Origin: Arthrobacter sp. ISL-85
GTDB taxonomy: Bacteria > Actinomycetota > Actinomycetes > Actinomycetales > Micrococcaceae
Direction: 5' to 3'
NCBI RefSeq assembly: GCF_018613675.1
Contig: NZ_JAGGPQ010000011.1
Location: 219,780-283,779, forward strand
DNA: 64,000 nt
The position numbers and the translations under genes are program-made. The notes beneath the pieces are model-generated. The model was not told the origin of the DNA, searched no databases, and saw only the letters and a program-made list of their open reading frames with translations. Shown here in pieces: positions 18,382-27,967 of the stretch; the first letter of the stretch is position 1, and each line of letters starts with the position of its first letter.

Positions 18382-18712
18382 TCAGTAGCCCGAGAAAGGG
18401 TCCGCGCGGACCCGGCGCGCCCGCACGCCTGGCTGCGCTCCGGAGGGATGCAACGCTTGCGGGGGAACCGGAGACGTAGACCTCCCGCCCGGCAATATCC
18501 GCGACCAGCGCCGCAAGCGCCTTTCCGTCCAGGCGGCCCTCCCCACCAGGGCCTCCGGCAGACGCGGAGGCCAGGCCGGCGGGCGGCTCGGAGCCATCCG
18601 CCAGCCGCACCAGGACATGGACGCCTGAATTCCGGAGTTCTTCCACGTAGGCCACCTCATCAGCGCTCCTTACCAGCAGCAGGAGCGGCCGGGAACATTC
18701 TCTCCAGGCCAC
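18382..18712 (-). pseudogene. Remnant of a ferredoxin-reductase-type oxidoreductase (NAD(P)-binding half)
   Basis: About 110 residues resemble the C-terminal NAD(P)-binding lobe of FNR-type oxidoreductases: RPLLLLVRSADEVAYVEEL, then ADIAGREVYVSGSPASVASLRSAARRAGA. At about 18413-18415 the frame shifts, and the normal ending RRVRADPFSGY followed by stop is in another frame (18382). The FAD-binding half is absent; the fragment begins at the argS promoter. One extra base in a GC-rich run explains the shift, so a sequencing error there is possible, but the N-terminal loss would remain. Confidence 0.6.
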
Positions 18713-18757
18713 CTGCCGGGCGCGGCTGCCGGATTCTTTGCTGTCACTGGCCCCCGG

Positions 18758-18763
18758 TAGGCT
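18758..18763 (+). promoter_or_regulatory. -10 element of the argS-lysA-thr operon
   Basis: TAGGCT, then 6 nt, then the GTG of argS at 18770. This would start a leaderless mRNA for the whole cluster. Confidence 0.6.
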
Positions 18764-18769
18764 AGAGGG

Positions 18770-20434
18770 GTGACTCCCGAAGAACTTTCCCTCGCCATAT
18801 CCGCCTGCCTCAAGGACGCCGTCGCCGCCGGCGATATTGCCCTTGCGGAGTCAGCCATTCCGGCTGAGGTGCGTGTGGAGCGGCCCAAGAACCGGGACCA
18901 CGGCGACTGGGCCACCAACATCGCCCTCCAGCTCGCCAAGCACGCCGGCACCAATCCGCGGGAATTCGCCGCCGTCCTCAGCAGCCGGCTCAAGTCCATC
19001 GACGGCGTCTCCGCCGTGGATATCGCCGGCCCGGGGTTCCTGAACATCACCGTGGATGCCGCAGCCGCCGGTGCCCTGGCCAAGGTCATCGTAGAGGCCG
19101 GCAAGGACTACGGCACCAACACCGCGCTCGCCGGGCGCACCGTCAATATGGAGTTCGTGTCCGCAAATCCCACCGGGCCGCTGCACATCGGGCACACCCG
19201 TTGGGCTGCCCTGGGCGACTCGATCGCGCGCGTGCTGCGCGCTTCGGGCGCGGATGTCACGGCCGAGTACTACATCAACGACGCCGGCTCGCAGATGAAC
19301 ACCTTCGCCAATTCCGTCTACTCCCGCCTGCACGGCCTTCCCGTGCCGGACGGCGGCTACCCCGGGCAGTACATCGCCGACCTTGGCCACGAGGTCCTCA
19401 CCGCGCATCCGGACATCCGCGAGCTCACCGAAGTGGCCGCCCTGCCCGTCATCCGGGCCGCCGCCTATGAGGCCCAGATGAAGGACATCAAAGCCACCCT
19501 GGCGGGCTTTGGCGTCGAGTTCGACGTCTTCTTCTCCGAACAGGAACTTCACGACGCCGGTGCGATCGAAAGTGCCGTGGCGCGCCTTCGCGAGCAGGGC
19601 CACGTGTTCGACGACGGCGGTGCGGTCTGGCTGCGGACCACGGACTTTGGCGACGACAAGGACCGCGTGATGATCCGCGCCAATGGTGAGCCCACCTACT
19701 TCGCTGCGGACGCTGCCTACTACCTGTCCAAGAAGGACCGTGGCTTCACCGAAAAGATTTACCTCCTGGGCGCTGACCACCACGGCTACATTAACCGGCT
19801 CAAGGCCATCGCCGCCGCCGCGGGCGACGACCCCGAGGTCAACATCGAGGTGCTCATCGGCCAGCTGGTGTCCGTCAACGGGGCCAAGCTGTCCAAGCGC
19901 GCAGGCAATATCATCGAGCTCAAGGACCTGATCGAATGGCTGGGCAAGGACGCGGTCCGCTACTCCCTGGCCCGGTTCCCTGCAGATTCGCCGCTGACCC
20001 TCGATCCCGAACTGCTGAAGAAGCACAGCAACGAGAACCCGGTGTTCTACGTCCAGTACGCCCACGCCCGCTCCCGCGGCGCTGCGCGCAATGCCGTGGC
20101 CGCCGGCGTCGAACGCCAGCTGGACGGCCAGGACAGCTTCGACGCATCCCTCCTGGATCACCCCACGGAAAACGAGCTGCTGTCCTACCTGGGCAGCTAC
20201 CCGTCGATTGTGGCCAAAGCCGCGGAACTGCGCGAACCGCACCGCGTGGCACGCCACCTCGAGTCCATCGCGGGGGCCTACCACCGCTGGTACGACGCCT
20301 GCCGCATCGCCCCCATGGGGAAGGAACCCGTCACGGACCTCAACCGCACCCGGCTTTGGCTCAACGACGCCACCAGCCAGGTACTGGCCAACGGCCTTGA
20401 CCTGCTGGGCGTTTCCGCGCCGGAACGGATGTAA
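18770..20434 (+). CDS. argS: Arginyl-tRNA synthetase
   Basis: 554 aa class I synthetase. It has the N-terminal Add-1 tRNA-recognition domain (about 1-110), the HIGH motif in NPTGPLHIGHTRW (about 130), a KMSKS counterpart GAKLSKRAGN (about 365), and the DALR anticodon-binding domain at the C-terminus. GTG start 6 nt after TAGGCT. First gene of a compact cluster with lysA 5 bp downstream. Confidence 0.96.
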   Translation: MTPEELSLAISACLKDAVAAGDIALAESAIPAEVRVERPKNRDHGDWATNIALQLAKHAGTNPREFAAVLSSRLKSIDGVSAVDIAGPGFLNITVDAAAAGALAKVIVEAGKDYGTNTALAGRTVNMEFVSANPTGPLHIGHTRWAALGDSIARVLRASGADVTAEYYINDAGSQMNTFANSVYSRLHGLPVPDGGYPGQYIADLGHEVLTAHPDIRELTEVAALPVIRAAAYEAQMKDIKATLAGFGVEFDVFFSEQELHDAGAIESAVARLREQGHVFDDGGAVWLRTTDFGDDKDRVMIRANGEPTYFAADAAYYLSKKDRGFTEKIYLLGADHHGYINRLKAIAAAAGDDPEVNIEVLIGQLVSVNGAKLSKRAGNIIELKDLIEWLGKDAVRYSLARFPADSPLTLDPELLKKHSNENPVFYVQYAHARSRGAARNAVAAGVERQLDGQDSFDASLLDHPTENELLSYLGSYPSIVAKAAELREPHRVARHLESIAGAYHRWYDACRIAPMGKEPVTDLNRTRLWLNDATSQVLANGLDLLGVSAPERM

Positions 20435-20439
20435 GCACG

Positions 20440-21915
20440 ATGACAGTATCCCCAAGCACCGCCGCGTCCCCGCTTGCCCCGGAATGGCTGCAGGTCCCAG
20501 CCGACCTGAACGCGCTGCAGGAGCCCATGTGGGCAGGCAGCGCGGTCCGGAGCGGCTCCGGCGCCCTCACTGTTGGCGGGGTGGACGTGCAGGAGCTCAA
20601 GGAACAGTTCGGCACGCCCCTGTTCGTCATGGATGAGGCGGATTTCAGGTCCCGCGCCCGCGCTTTCAAGGACTCGTTTGACGCCGCCTTCGCCGACATC
20701 TGCGGCGGCGTTGACGTCTATTACGCCGGAAAATCCTTCCTCTGCACCGCAGTGGTGAAGTGGGTGGAGGAGGAAGGGCTGCGCCTGGACACCGCATCCG
20801 GCGGAGAGCTGGCAGTGGCCGCCCGAGCCGGGATGCCGGGGGAGCGGGTTGCGCTGCATGGCAACAACAAGTCCGACGCCGAACTGAACCGGGCACTGGA
20901 CATGGGGCTGGGCCGCGTCGTGGTGGACAGCCTGGATGAACTCGCGCGCGTCGGGGCAATCGCGCAGGCCCGCGGGGAGCAGGCGAAGGTGATGCTGCGG
21001 CTTACCCCCGGAGTGCATGCCCACACGCACGAATTCATTGCCACCGCCCATGAGGACCAGAAGTTCGGCCTCTCCATGGCGGCCGACACCACCGATGAAG
21101 CCGGTGTCTCCGCCGCCGAGGAAGCTGTGGCTGTGGCGGCAGCCAACCCAGGCATCGAACTGCTGGGCCTGCACTGCCACATCGGCTCGCAGATCTTCGA
21201 GCCCGACGGGTTTGAGCTGGCCGCGGAGAAGCTGCTGCGCTTCCTGGCCGCCATGCAGGAAAAATACTCCATCACCATGCCGGAACTTGACCTTGGCGGC
21301 GGCTACGGAATTGCCTACACGCCGGTGGACACCCCGCGCCCCGCAACGGAGATCGCAAACGCGATGGCCGCCGTCGTGCGTTCCACCTGCGCCGAGCTGG
21401 GCATCGACTCGCCGCGCATCTCCATCGAGCCCGGACGCGCCATCGTGGGCAGCACCACCTTCACCTTGTACGAGGTGGGCACGCTCAAGACCGTCCGCGT
21501 GGACGCACCCGGCGCTTCCGGCGACGGTGACGCGGGCAACAACGTTACGTATCCCCGCCGCTATGTTTCGGTGGACGGCGGCATGAGCGACAACGCCCGC
21601 CCGGTGCTCTACGACGCGGATTATTCGGCCGTCCTGGCCTCCCGCACCTCCACCGCGGCCCCGCAGCTGTCCCGCGTGGTGGGCAAACATTGCGAGAGCG
21701 GCGACATAGTTGTTAGAGATGTATATCTGCCCGAGGACGTGGCAGCCGGTGATCTGCTTGCTGTACCGGGAACCGGCGCCTACTGCTGGGCCCTCTCGAG
21801 CAACTACAACTATCTGGCCCGGCCGGGCGTTGTCGCGGTGCGCGACGGATCTGCCCGGCTGATTGTCCGCGGGGAAACCGAAGAAGACTTGCTGAACCGC
21901 GACATGGGAGCCTGA
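20440..21915 (+). CDS. lysA: Diaminopimelate decarboxylase
   Basis: 491 aa PLP enzyme making L-lysine from meso-diaminopimelate. Schiff-base Lys98 in YYAGKSF, phosphate-binding loop DLGGGYG, and the partner-subunit catalytic motif GKHCESGDIV. It starts 5 bp after argS and ends directly against hom, so it is in the same operon. The first 40 residues extend past the usual start of the TIM barrel. Confidence 0.95.
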   Translation: MTVSPSTAASPLAPEWLQVPADLNALQEPMWAGSAVRSGSGALTVGGVDVQELKEQFGTPLFVMDEADFRSRARAFKDSFDAAFADICGGVDVYYAGKSFLCTAVVKWVEEEGLRLDTASGGELAVAARAGMPGERVALHGNNKSDAELNRALDMGLGRVVVDSLDELARVGAIAQARGEQAKVMLRLTPGVHAHTHEFIATAHEDQKFGLSMAADTTDEAGVSAAEEAVAVAAANPGIELLGLHCHIGSQIFEPDGFELAAEKLLRFLAAMQEKYSITMPELDLGGGYGIAYTPVDTPRPATEIANAMAAVVRSTCAELGIDSPRISIEPGRAIVGSTTFTLYEVGTLKTVRVDAPGASGDGDAGNNVTYPRRYVSVDGGMSDNARPVLYDADYSAVLASRTSTAAPQLSRVVGKHCESGDIVVRDVYLPEDVAAGDLLAVPGTGAYCWALSSNYNYLARPGVVAVRDGSARLIVRGETEEDLLNRDMGA

Positions 21916-23232
21916 ATGACGGAAATGCGAACGCTGAAAGTAGCCCTGCTGGGCTGTGGCAACGTTGGGGCCCAGGTTGCGCGGATCCTCATCGAGGACG
22001 CCGACGCCCTCGCTGCCCGCACCGGTGCCCGCCTGCAGCTCAGCGGCATCGCCGTGCGCAACGTCAACGCCCCCCGCGACGTGGACCTGCCACAGGAGCT
22101 CTTCACCACCGACGCCGAAACACTCGTCAAGGACGCTGACCTGGTCATCGAACTGATGGGCGGCATCGAGCCCGCGCGCACGCTGATCCTCTCCGCGCTG
22201 CGGAACGGTGCCTGCGTGGTCACCGGCAACAAGGCACTCCTGGCGCAGGACGGCCCCACGCTCTACGAAGAGGCGGACAAGGCGGGCGTCCAGCTGTCCT
22301 ACGAGGCCGCCGTCGCCGGCGCCATCCCCATCCTCCGGCCTATCCGCGACAGCCTCTCGGGCGACCGGATCACCAGGGTGCTGGGTATCGTCAACGGCAC
22401 CACAAACTTCATCCTTGACCAGATGGACAGCACCGGCGCCCAGTTCGCGGACGCCCTCGCTGAGGCCCAGCGCCTTGGGTACGCGGAAGCGGACCCCACT
22501 GCCGACGTCGAAGGGCACGACGCCGCCGCCAAGGCCGCCATCCTCGCGTCGCTGTCCTTCCACACCCGTTTCGCGCTGGAGGATGTCCACTGCGAAGGAA
22601 TCTCCTCCGTCAGTGCTTCGGATATCTCCGCCGCGAAAGACGCCGGCTTCGTCATCAAGCTGCTGGCCATCGCGGAGAAACTGACCGACGCCAACGGCAC
22701 CGAAGGCGTGTCCGTCCGGGTGCATCCCACCCTCCTGCCCCGGGAACATCCGCTGGCAGCTGTCCGCGGTGCCTTCAACGCGGTGTTCATCGAGGCCGAA
22801 AACGCCGGTGAGCTGATGTTCTACGGCCAGGGTGCCGGCGGTACCCCCACAGCATCTGCCGTTCTGGGCGACCTCGTGTCAGCCGCCCGCCGACTGGTCC
22901 TGGGTGGTCCCGGACGCACCGAAACCACCACAGGCCACGTTCCCGCGCTGCCAATCGACGCCGCCACCACCAGCTACTACATCGGCCTGGACGTTGCCGA
23001 CCAGCCGGGCGTATTGGCAAAGATCGCCCAGCTCTTCGCCGGGCACGGTGTCTCCATCGAAATCATGCGGCAGACCATCCACCGGGATTCGGCTTCCAAT
23101 GTGGAGTCGGCCGAACTGCGGATCGTTACCCACCGCGCGTCAGAGGCTGCCCTTGCAGCCACCGTCGAGGCCGTGAAGGGCCTGGACGTCATCAATTCAG
23201 TGACATCCGTTTTGCGGGTAGAAGGAGTCTAA
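21916..23232 (+). CDS. hom: Homoserine dehydrogenase
   Basis: 438 aa. NAD(P)-binding LGCGNVGAQVARIL (about 11-24), catalytic-domain GIVNGTTNFIL, and a C-terminal ACT domain (about 355-435) that fits threonine feedback. It reduces aspartate semialdehyde to homoserine. It abuts lysA and thrC without spacing, which suggests coupled translation. Confidence 0.95.
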   Translation: MTEMRTLKVALLGCGNVGAQVARILIEDADALAARTGARLQLSGIAVRNVNAPRDVDLPQELFTTDAETLVKDADLVIELMGGIEPARTLILSALRNGACVVTGNKALLAQDGPTLYEEADKAGVQLSYEAAVAGAIPILRPIRDSLSGDRITRVLGIVNGTTNFILDQMDSTGAQFADALAEAQRLGYAEADPTADVEGHDAAAKAAILASLSFHTRFALEDVHCEGISSVSASDISAAKDAGFVIKLLAIAEKLTDANGTEGVSVRVHPTLLPREHPLAAVRGAFNAVFIEAENAGELMFYGQGAGGTPTASAVLGDLVSAARRLVLGGPGRTETTTGHVPALPIDAATTSYYIGLDVADQPGVLAKIAQLFAGHGVSIEIMRQTIHRDSASNVESAELRIVTHRASEAALAATVEAVKGLDVINSVTSVLRVEGV

Positions 23233-24339
23233 GTGGCTCACCAATGGCGCGGTGTCATCCGCGAATACGCTGACCGCCTGCCCGTGACGGAGTCCACCAG
23301 GGTCATCACCCTGGGGGAGGGCGGCACCCCGCTGGTGCGCGCGCAAAAGCTTTCCGAACTCACCGGTTCCGAGGTCTACCTGAAGGTGGAGGGGATGAAC
23401 CCCACCGGCTCCTTCAAGGACCGGGGCATGACCATGGCAATGACGGCTGCAGTTGCTTCCGGTGCCAAGGCCGTCGTTTGCGCTTCCACCGGCAACACGT
23501 CCGCATCCGCCGCTGCCTACGCCACGGCCGCCGGTCTCAAGTGCGCCGTCCTGGTGCCTGAAGGCAAGATCTCCATGGGCAAGCTCAGCCAGGCAATCGC
23601 CCACGGCGCCACCTTGCTCCAGGTGGACGGCAACTTCGACAACTGCCTGGACATCGCCCGCAAGCTCGGGGAGTCCTACCCCGTCTTCCTGGTGAACTCA
23701 GTGAACCCCGCCCGCATCCAGGGCCAGAAGACCGGTGCCTTCGAAGTGGTCGATTCCCTCGGCGACGCACCTGACATCCACGTGCTGCCCGTGGGCAATG
23801 CCGGCAACATCACGGCCTACTGGAAGGGCTACAAGGAGTACTCCGCGCCCTTCGAATCGGATACGGCGGGGACGCTTCCCGCAGTATCCACCAGGACACC
23901 CGCGATGTGGGGTTTCCAGGCTGCCGGTGCTGCCCCCTTCGTGGCCGGCCACCCCATCACCGAGCCGGACACCATCGCTACCGCCATCCGCATCGGAAAC
24001 CCCGCTTCCTGGGATGGCGCCGTGGGCGCCCGTGACGAATCCGGTGGGCTCATCGAGGCCGTCACCGATGAGGAAATCCTGAACGCCCACCGCTGGCTGT
24101 CAGCCAGGGAAGGCGTCTTCGTGGAGCCCGGTTCCGCCGCTGGCGTGGCGGGCCTGCTCAAAAAGCACGCCGCCGGCGAGGTCCCCAGCGGGAAGACCAT
24201 CGTCATCACGGTGACCGGCCACGGACTCAAGGACCCCCAGTGGGCCCTCCGCACCGAGGACGGCAGCGATGTCCAGCCGGTGAAGGTCCCCAACGATGTC
24301 GTCACCGTCGCCGCTGAGCTGGGACTGGAAGACAAATAG
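23233..24339 (+). CDS. thrC: Threonine synthase
   Basis: 368 aa PLP enzyme converting O-phosphohomoserine to threonine. Schiff-base Lys62 in [12 protein letters not shown] and glycine-rich phosphate loop [12 protein letters not shown]. The GTG start immediately follows the hom stop; an RBS (AGAAGGAG) sits in the hom 3' end. Confidence 0.95.
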   Translation: MAHQWRGVIREYADRLPVTESTRVITLGEGGTPLVRAQKLSELTGSEVYLKVEGMNPTGSFKDRGMTMAMTAAVASGAKAVVCASTGNTSASAAAYATAAGLKCAVLVPEGKISMGKLSQAIAHGATLLQVDGNFDNCLDIARKLGESYPVFLVNSVNPARIQGQKTGAFEVVDSLGDAPDIHVLPVGNAGNITAYWKGYKEYSAPFESDTAGTLPAVSTRTPAMWGFQAAGAAPFVAGHPITEPDTIATAIRIGNPASWDGAVGARDESGGLIEAVTDEEILNAHRWLSAREGVFVEPGSAAGVAGLLKKHAAGEVPSGKTIVITVTGHGLKDPQWALRTEDGSDVQPVKVPNDVVTVAAELGLEDK

Positions 24340-24341
24340 CC

Positions 24342-25316
24342 TTGGACACCACCTCGCAGGCCGCCGTCGGACTGCACGTGATCGAGCCGGGCCAGCGCGT
24401 CACCGTCCGCGTGCCCGCCACCACGGCCAACCTTGGTCCCGGTTACGACAGCCTGGGGCTCGCACTTGCCCTGCACGACACCGTCACCGTGGAAAGCCTT
24501 GACTCGGACGAGCTCGTGTTCGAGCTCCGGGGAGAGGGCGCTGACACGCTGCCGCGGGACGCCAGCCACCTGGTGGTCCGCGCGATGGACCTCGCTTTCG
24601 AACGGCTGGGCTACCGGCACGGCGGCCTGAAGGTGGTTGCCGAAAACGTCAACCCGCATGGCCGGGGGCTGGGCTCCTCCGCATCTGCCGTGGTAGCCGC
24701 CGTTTCAGCTGCCAACGCCATGGTGCCGGCCGAAAGCCAGCGCGGAAAGGATTGGATCCTCCAGGTCACCAGCGAGCTCGAAGGCCACCCGGACAACGTC
24801 GCACCCGCCATTTTCGGCGGACTGGCGCTCTCATGGCAGGACAGTGAGCAGTACAGCAGCACCAGCGCCACCGTTGCCGGTTCCATCATCCCCATCGTGG
24901 CTGTACCCGACTTCGAACTCTCCACCGAAGCAGCCCGGGCCCTGCTGCCCGCGTCGGTGGCACACCATGCGGCTGCCATGAACTCCGGCCGGGCCGCCCT
25001 GCTGATCCACGCGCTGACGCAGAAGCCTGAATACCTGTTGCCGGGCACCGAGGATTACCTGCACCAGAGCTACCGGGCCGAGGCCATGCGGCCCAGCGCG
25101 GCGCTGATCGGCGCACTCCGCAAGGCGGGATACGCGGCCGTGGTTTCCGGGGCCGGACCGACCGTTTTAGTGTTGGCCAACGGTGAAGCCCAGGCGGCTA
25201 ACGCCCTGGCCTTTATCGAAGCCTTTACCGCGGAGAACACACCGGACATCGGCTGGCGCGTCCTGAAGCTCGCAGTGGACGTTGAAGGTGCTAAGGTTGA
25301 ACTGCACCGGCGGTAA
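24342..25316 (+). CDS. thrB: Homoserine kinase
   Basis: 324 aa GHMP kinase that phosphorylates homoserine, with VPATTANLGPGYDSLG near the N-terminus and the ATP loop GRGLGSSASAVVAA (about 105-118). A rare TTG start at 24342, 2 bp after thrC, is used. A GTG at 24378 is possible but has no RBS and would cut into the conserved start. It completes hom-thrC-thrB. Confidence 0.93.
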   Translation: MDTTSQAAVGLHVIEPGQRVTVRVPATTANLGPGYDSLGLALALHDTVTVESLDSDELVFELRGEGADTLPRDASHLVVRAMDLAFERLGYRHGGLKVVAENVNPHGRGLGSSASAVVAAVSAANAMVPAESQRGKDWILQVTSELEGHPDNVAPAIFGGLALSWQDSEQYSSTSATVAGSIIPIVAVPDFELSTEAARALLPASVAHHAAAMNSGRAALLIHALTQKPEYLLPGTEDYLHQSYRAEAMRPSAALIGALRKAGYAAVVSGAGPTVLVLANGEAQAANALAFIEAFTAENTPDIGWRVLKLAVDVEGAKVELHRR

Positions 25317-25610
25317 TTCCGCCTTTCTGATCTGCTCCTGCATTCAGTTGCTGTTTGATCTACCACTGTGAATGTATTCCGGTGCCGCCTGCTTGGTCTG
25401 TCGCAGGAATCTGCAGCATCCAACTGCCCCTGAACCGTCAGCCCGGCGTTGTGCCTTGGGCGCAGCGCAAGGTGAATCAGTATCCGGCCCTGCTGGCCGA
25501 AATCCAACCGGCAAGGCCGAAAATCCCGGCTGTAGATCTGAACTGCAGCCCAGATCAAATCATCGCGTCCAGCTCCCAGTCTGGACGCCGTCGAGGGGGA
25601 AGGATCCTTC
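25317..25610 (+). other. rho 5' leader/promoter region
   Basis: 294 bp without a gene, lower in GC than its flanks. TTGCTG at 25348-25353 could be a -35, but the matching -10 is unclear. A long rho leader would allow autoregulation, known for enterobacterial rho, but no specific structure was recognised here. A strong RBS (GGGGGAAGGA) sits at the end, before the rho GTG. Confidence 0.35.
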
Positions 25611-27752
25611 GTGACCGAAACCACTGAGCTGTCGCCAGCTGTGGAACACACAACTTCTGCTGCCGAATCAACGGCCGCACCCGCCAAGAGCAGCGGCCTC
25701 GCCGGCCTGAAGCTCGCCCAGCTGCAGGCCCTCGCCAGCCAGCTCGGTATCTCCGGTGGCTCCCGCATGCGCAAGGGGGACCTGGTCTCGGCCATCTCCG
25801 CCCACCGCGCAGGGACCCTTACCGTGAAGACCCCCGCGAAGGCAGCGGAAAAGGCTCCGGAAAGCACCGTGGCTCCCGCCGCAGCCGCTCCGGAGGCCGC
25901 TGCCGCGGAAGCTCCTGCCGCTGAAGGCACCCGTACCCGCGGACGCGGACGCAGCCGCCGCGCAGTCAGTGACGGCGTGGTTGCCCCCGCAACCGAAGCT
26001 CCGGTGGTGGAAGCCGCTGCCGCACCTGCCACTGCAACCGTTGAGGCGCCGTCGGCCGCCCCCGTGGAAACCACTGAGGCCACGGAAGGCACTCCCGAGC
26101 GCCGCCAGCCGCGCACCCGCAACCGCCGCCGCAGCGATGCGGCCGCCTCCGTCCAGGAAGCCCCGGTGGAAACCCCGGCGGAGCAGCCGGCAGCGGAACA
26201 GCGTGCAGCCGAGCAGCGTTCGGGCGAGCAGCGTACCGAAGCCCCCGCCGAAGCGGGCGACTCCGGCCAGCGCGCCGACCGCCGTGAAACCGGCCGCACC
26301 CGCGGCCGCGACAACACCACCCGCGACTCCGATGGCGGCCGCGATAACACCGGCAGTCGCGAGGCAGGCCAGCGCGACGGCGCCCGGGACACCCGCGACA
26401 ACGACGACTCCGACGGTGGAAGCCGCCGCAACCGCCGTAACCGCCGGGACCGGAATGACCGCAACGACCGCTCCGGCGGCCAGGACCGGGACAACAACTC
26501 CCGCAACGACCGCTTCCGTGACCGCAACGACCGCCGCCGCGGCCGTAACCAGGGTCCGGACGTGGACGACGTCGAGGTCACCGACGACGACGTCCTGCTG
26601 CCGGTCGCCGGCATCCTTGACGTCCTGGAGAACTACGCGTTCATCCGCACTTCCGGCTACCTGCCCGGTCCCAACGACGTGTACGTCTCCCTGGCCCAGG
26701 TAAAGAAGTACAACCTGCGCAAGGGTGACGCCGTTGTAGGCGCAATCCGTGCTCCGCGCGAAGGCGAAGACCGCAGCCAGCAGTCCGCCCGCCAGAAGTT
26801 CAACGCCCTGGTCCGCGTCACGTCGGTCAACGGCAAGACGCCGGAAGAGCTCAAGGACCGCGTGGAGTTCGCCAAGCTCGTGCCGCTCTACCCGTCCGAG
26901 CGCCTGCGCCTCGAGACCGATCCCAAAAAGATCGGCCCCCGCGTCATCGACCTCGTGGCCCCCATCGGCAAGGGCCAGCGCGGCCTGATCGTCTCCCCGC
27001 CCAAGGCCGGCAAGACGCTCATCCTGCAGTCCATCGCCAACGCAATCACCACCAACAACCCTGAGGTCCACCTCATGATGGTGCTGGTTGACGAACGCCC
27101 CGAAGAAGTCACGGACATGCAGCGCACCGTCAAGGGCGAGGTCATTGCCTCCACCTTCGACCGTCCCGCCGACGACCACACCACAGTGGCCGAACTCTCC
27201 ATCGAACGCGCCAAGCGCCTCGTGGAAATGGGCATGGACGTGGTGGTCCTCCTGGACTCCATGACCCGCCTGGGCCGTGCCTACAACCTGGCGGCACCGG
27301 CCTCCGGCCGTATCCTCTCCGGTGGTGTGGACTCCGCAGCCCTCTACCCGCCCAAGCGCTTCTTCGGCGCCGCCCGCAACATCGAAAACGGCGGCTCGCT
27401 CACCATCCTGGCCACCGCTCTCGTCGAGACCGGCTCCAAGATGGACGAGGTCATCTTTGAAGAGTTCAAGGGCACCGGCAATATGGAGCTCCGCTTGTCC
27501 CGCCAGCTGGCAGACAAGCGCATCTTCCCGGCAGTGGATGTCAACGCATCCGGTACCCGCCGCGAGGAGAACCTGCTCTCGCCCGAAGAAGTCAAGATCA
27601 TGTGGAAGCTGCGCCGCGTCCTGTCCGGACTCGAGACCCAGCAGAGCCTTGAACTGCTCACCAACAAGATCCGGGAAACCGGGAGCAACGTCGAGTTCCT
27701 CATGCAGGTACAGAAGACGACGCTTGGTGCGAAGTCGGATAACGACAAATAA
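25611..27752 (+). CDS. rho: Transcription termination factor Rho with long insertion
   Basis: 713 aa; the GTG start follows a strong RBS. Rho N-terminal SAP-like domain about 22-62 (LAGLKLAQLQALASQLGIS). Residues about 75-320 are low-complexity: first Ala/Pro/Glu, then Arg/Asp/Asn-rich (RNDRNDRSGGQDRDNNSR). The RNA-binding OB fold starts at about 326 (VAGILDVLENYAFIR). Walker A PPKAGKTLIL is at about 464 and Walker B VVVLLDSMTRLGRAYN at about 544. It terminates unneeded or antisense transcription. The insertion resembles those of other actinobacterial Rho proteins, which bind RNA broadly. Confidence 0.95.
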   Translation: MTETTELSPAVEHTTSAAESTAAPAKSSGLAGLKLAQLQALASQLGISGGSRMRKGDLVSAISAHRAGTLTVKTPAKAAEKAPESTVAPAAAAPEAAAAEAPAAEGTRTRGRGRSRRAVSDGVVAPATEAPVVEAAAAPATATVEAPSAAPVETTEATEGTPERRQPRTRNRRRSDAAASVQEAPVETPAEQPAAEQRAAEQRSGEQRTEAPAEAGDSGQRADRRETGRTRGRDNTTRDSDGGRDNTGSREAGQRDGARDTRDNDDSDGGSRRNRRNRRDRNDRNDRSGGQDRDNNSRNDRFRDRNDRRRGRNQGPDVDDVEVTDDDVLLPVAGILDVLENYAFIRTSGYLPGPNDVYVSLAQVKKYNLRKGDAVVGAIRAPREGEDRSQQSARQKFNALVRVTSVNGKTPEELKDRVEFAKLVPLYPSERLRLETDPKKIGPRVIDLVAPIGKGQRGLIVSPPKAGKTLILQSIANAITTNNPEVHLMMVLVDERPEEVTDMQRTVKGEVIASTFDRPADDHTTVAELSIERAKRLVEMGMDVVVLLDSMTRLGRAYNLAAPASGRILSGGVDSAALYPPKRFFGAARNIENGGSLTILATALVETGSKMDEVIFEEFKGTGNMELRLSRQLADKRIFPAVDVNASGTRREENLLSPEEVKIMWKLRRVLSGLETQQSLELLTNKIRETGSNVEFLMQVQKTTLGAKSDNDK

Positions 27753-27791
27753 GGCTCAGGGGCGCGGCTGATTTGCTGCCCCGGTGCTGAC

Positions 27792-27907
27792 GCCGCACGG
27801 ATTTTTCCGCCCCCGCCCCTACGCTGGGAGGCTTTCGATCTTCGATCGTCAGCCTCCCAGCTCCGGCAGGCCCGATGCCACTCCCGGGGCGGAAAAATCC
27901 GTGCGGC
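27792..27907. repeat. Large triple-nested palindrome between rho and prfA
   Basis: Outer arms 27792-27813 and 27886-27907 match perfectly over 22 bp (GCCGCACGG... with ...CCGTGCGGC). Inside, GCTGGGAGGCT (27823-27833) pairs with AGCCTCCCAGC (27851-27861) over 11 bp. At the tip, CGATC-TTC-GATCG (27836-27848) forms a 5-bp hairpin. The element could be a rho terminator, an mRNA-stabilising structure, or a mobile palindromic repeat. It lies 39 bp after rho and 75 bp before prfA. Confidence 0.9.
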
Positions 27908-27953
27908 TTCGTCGTTAAGTCACCAGCCGCTGTCCCGGTTTTGTTTGTTACTA

Positions 27954-27967
27954 GACTTGTACAAGTC
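27954..27967. promoter_or_regulatory. 14-bp perfect palindrome upstream of prfA
   Basis: GACTTGTACAAGTC, centred 22 bp before the prfA start and overlapping a TAGACT -10 candidate (27952-27957). It could be a repressor site or simply a chance dyad; no regulator is identified. Confidence 0.35.

Noticed and set aside
20278..22749. 823-residue minus-strand frame opposite lysA and hom
   Set aside because: Antisense shadow of clearly identified genes.
25070..27179. Minus-strand frames of 514 and 503 residues opposite thrB and rho
   Set aside because: They mirror the Ala/Arg-rich rho insertion; composition is Ser/Arg or Val/Ala/Gly strings with no motif.
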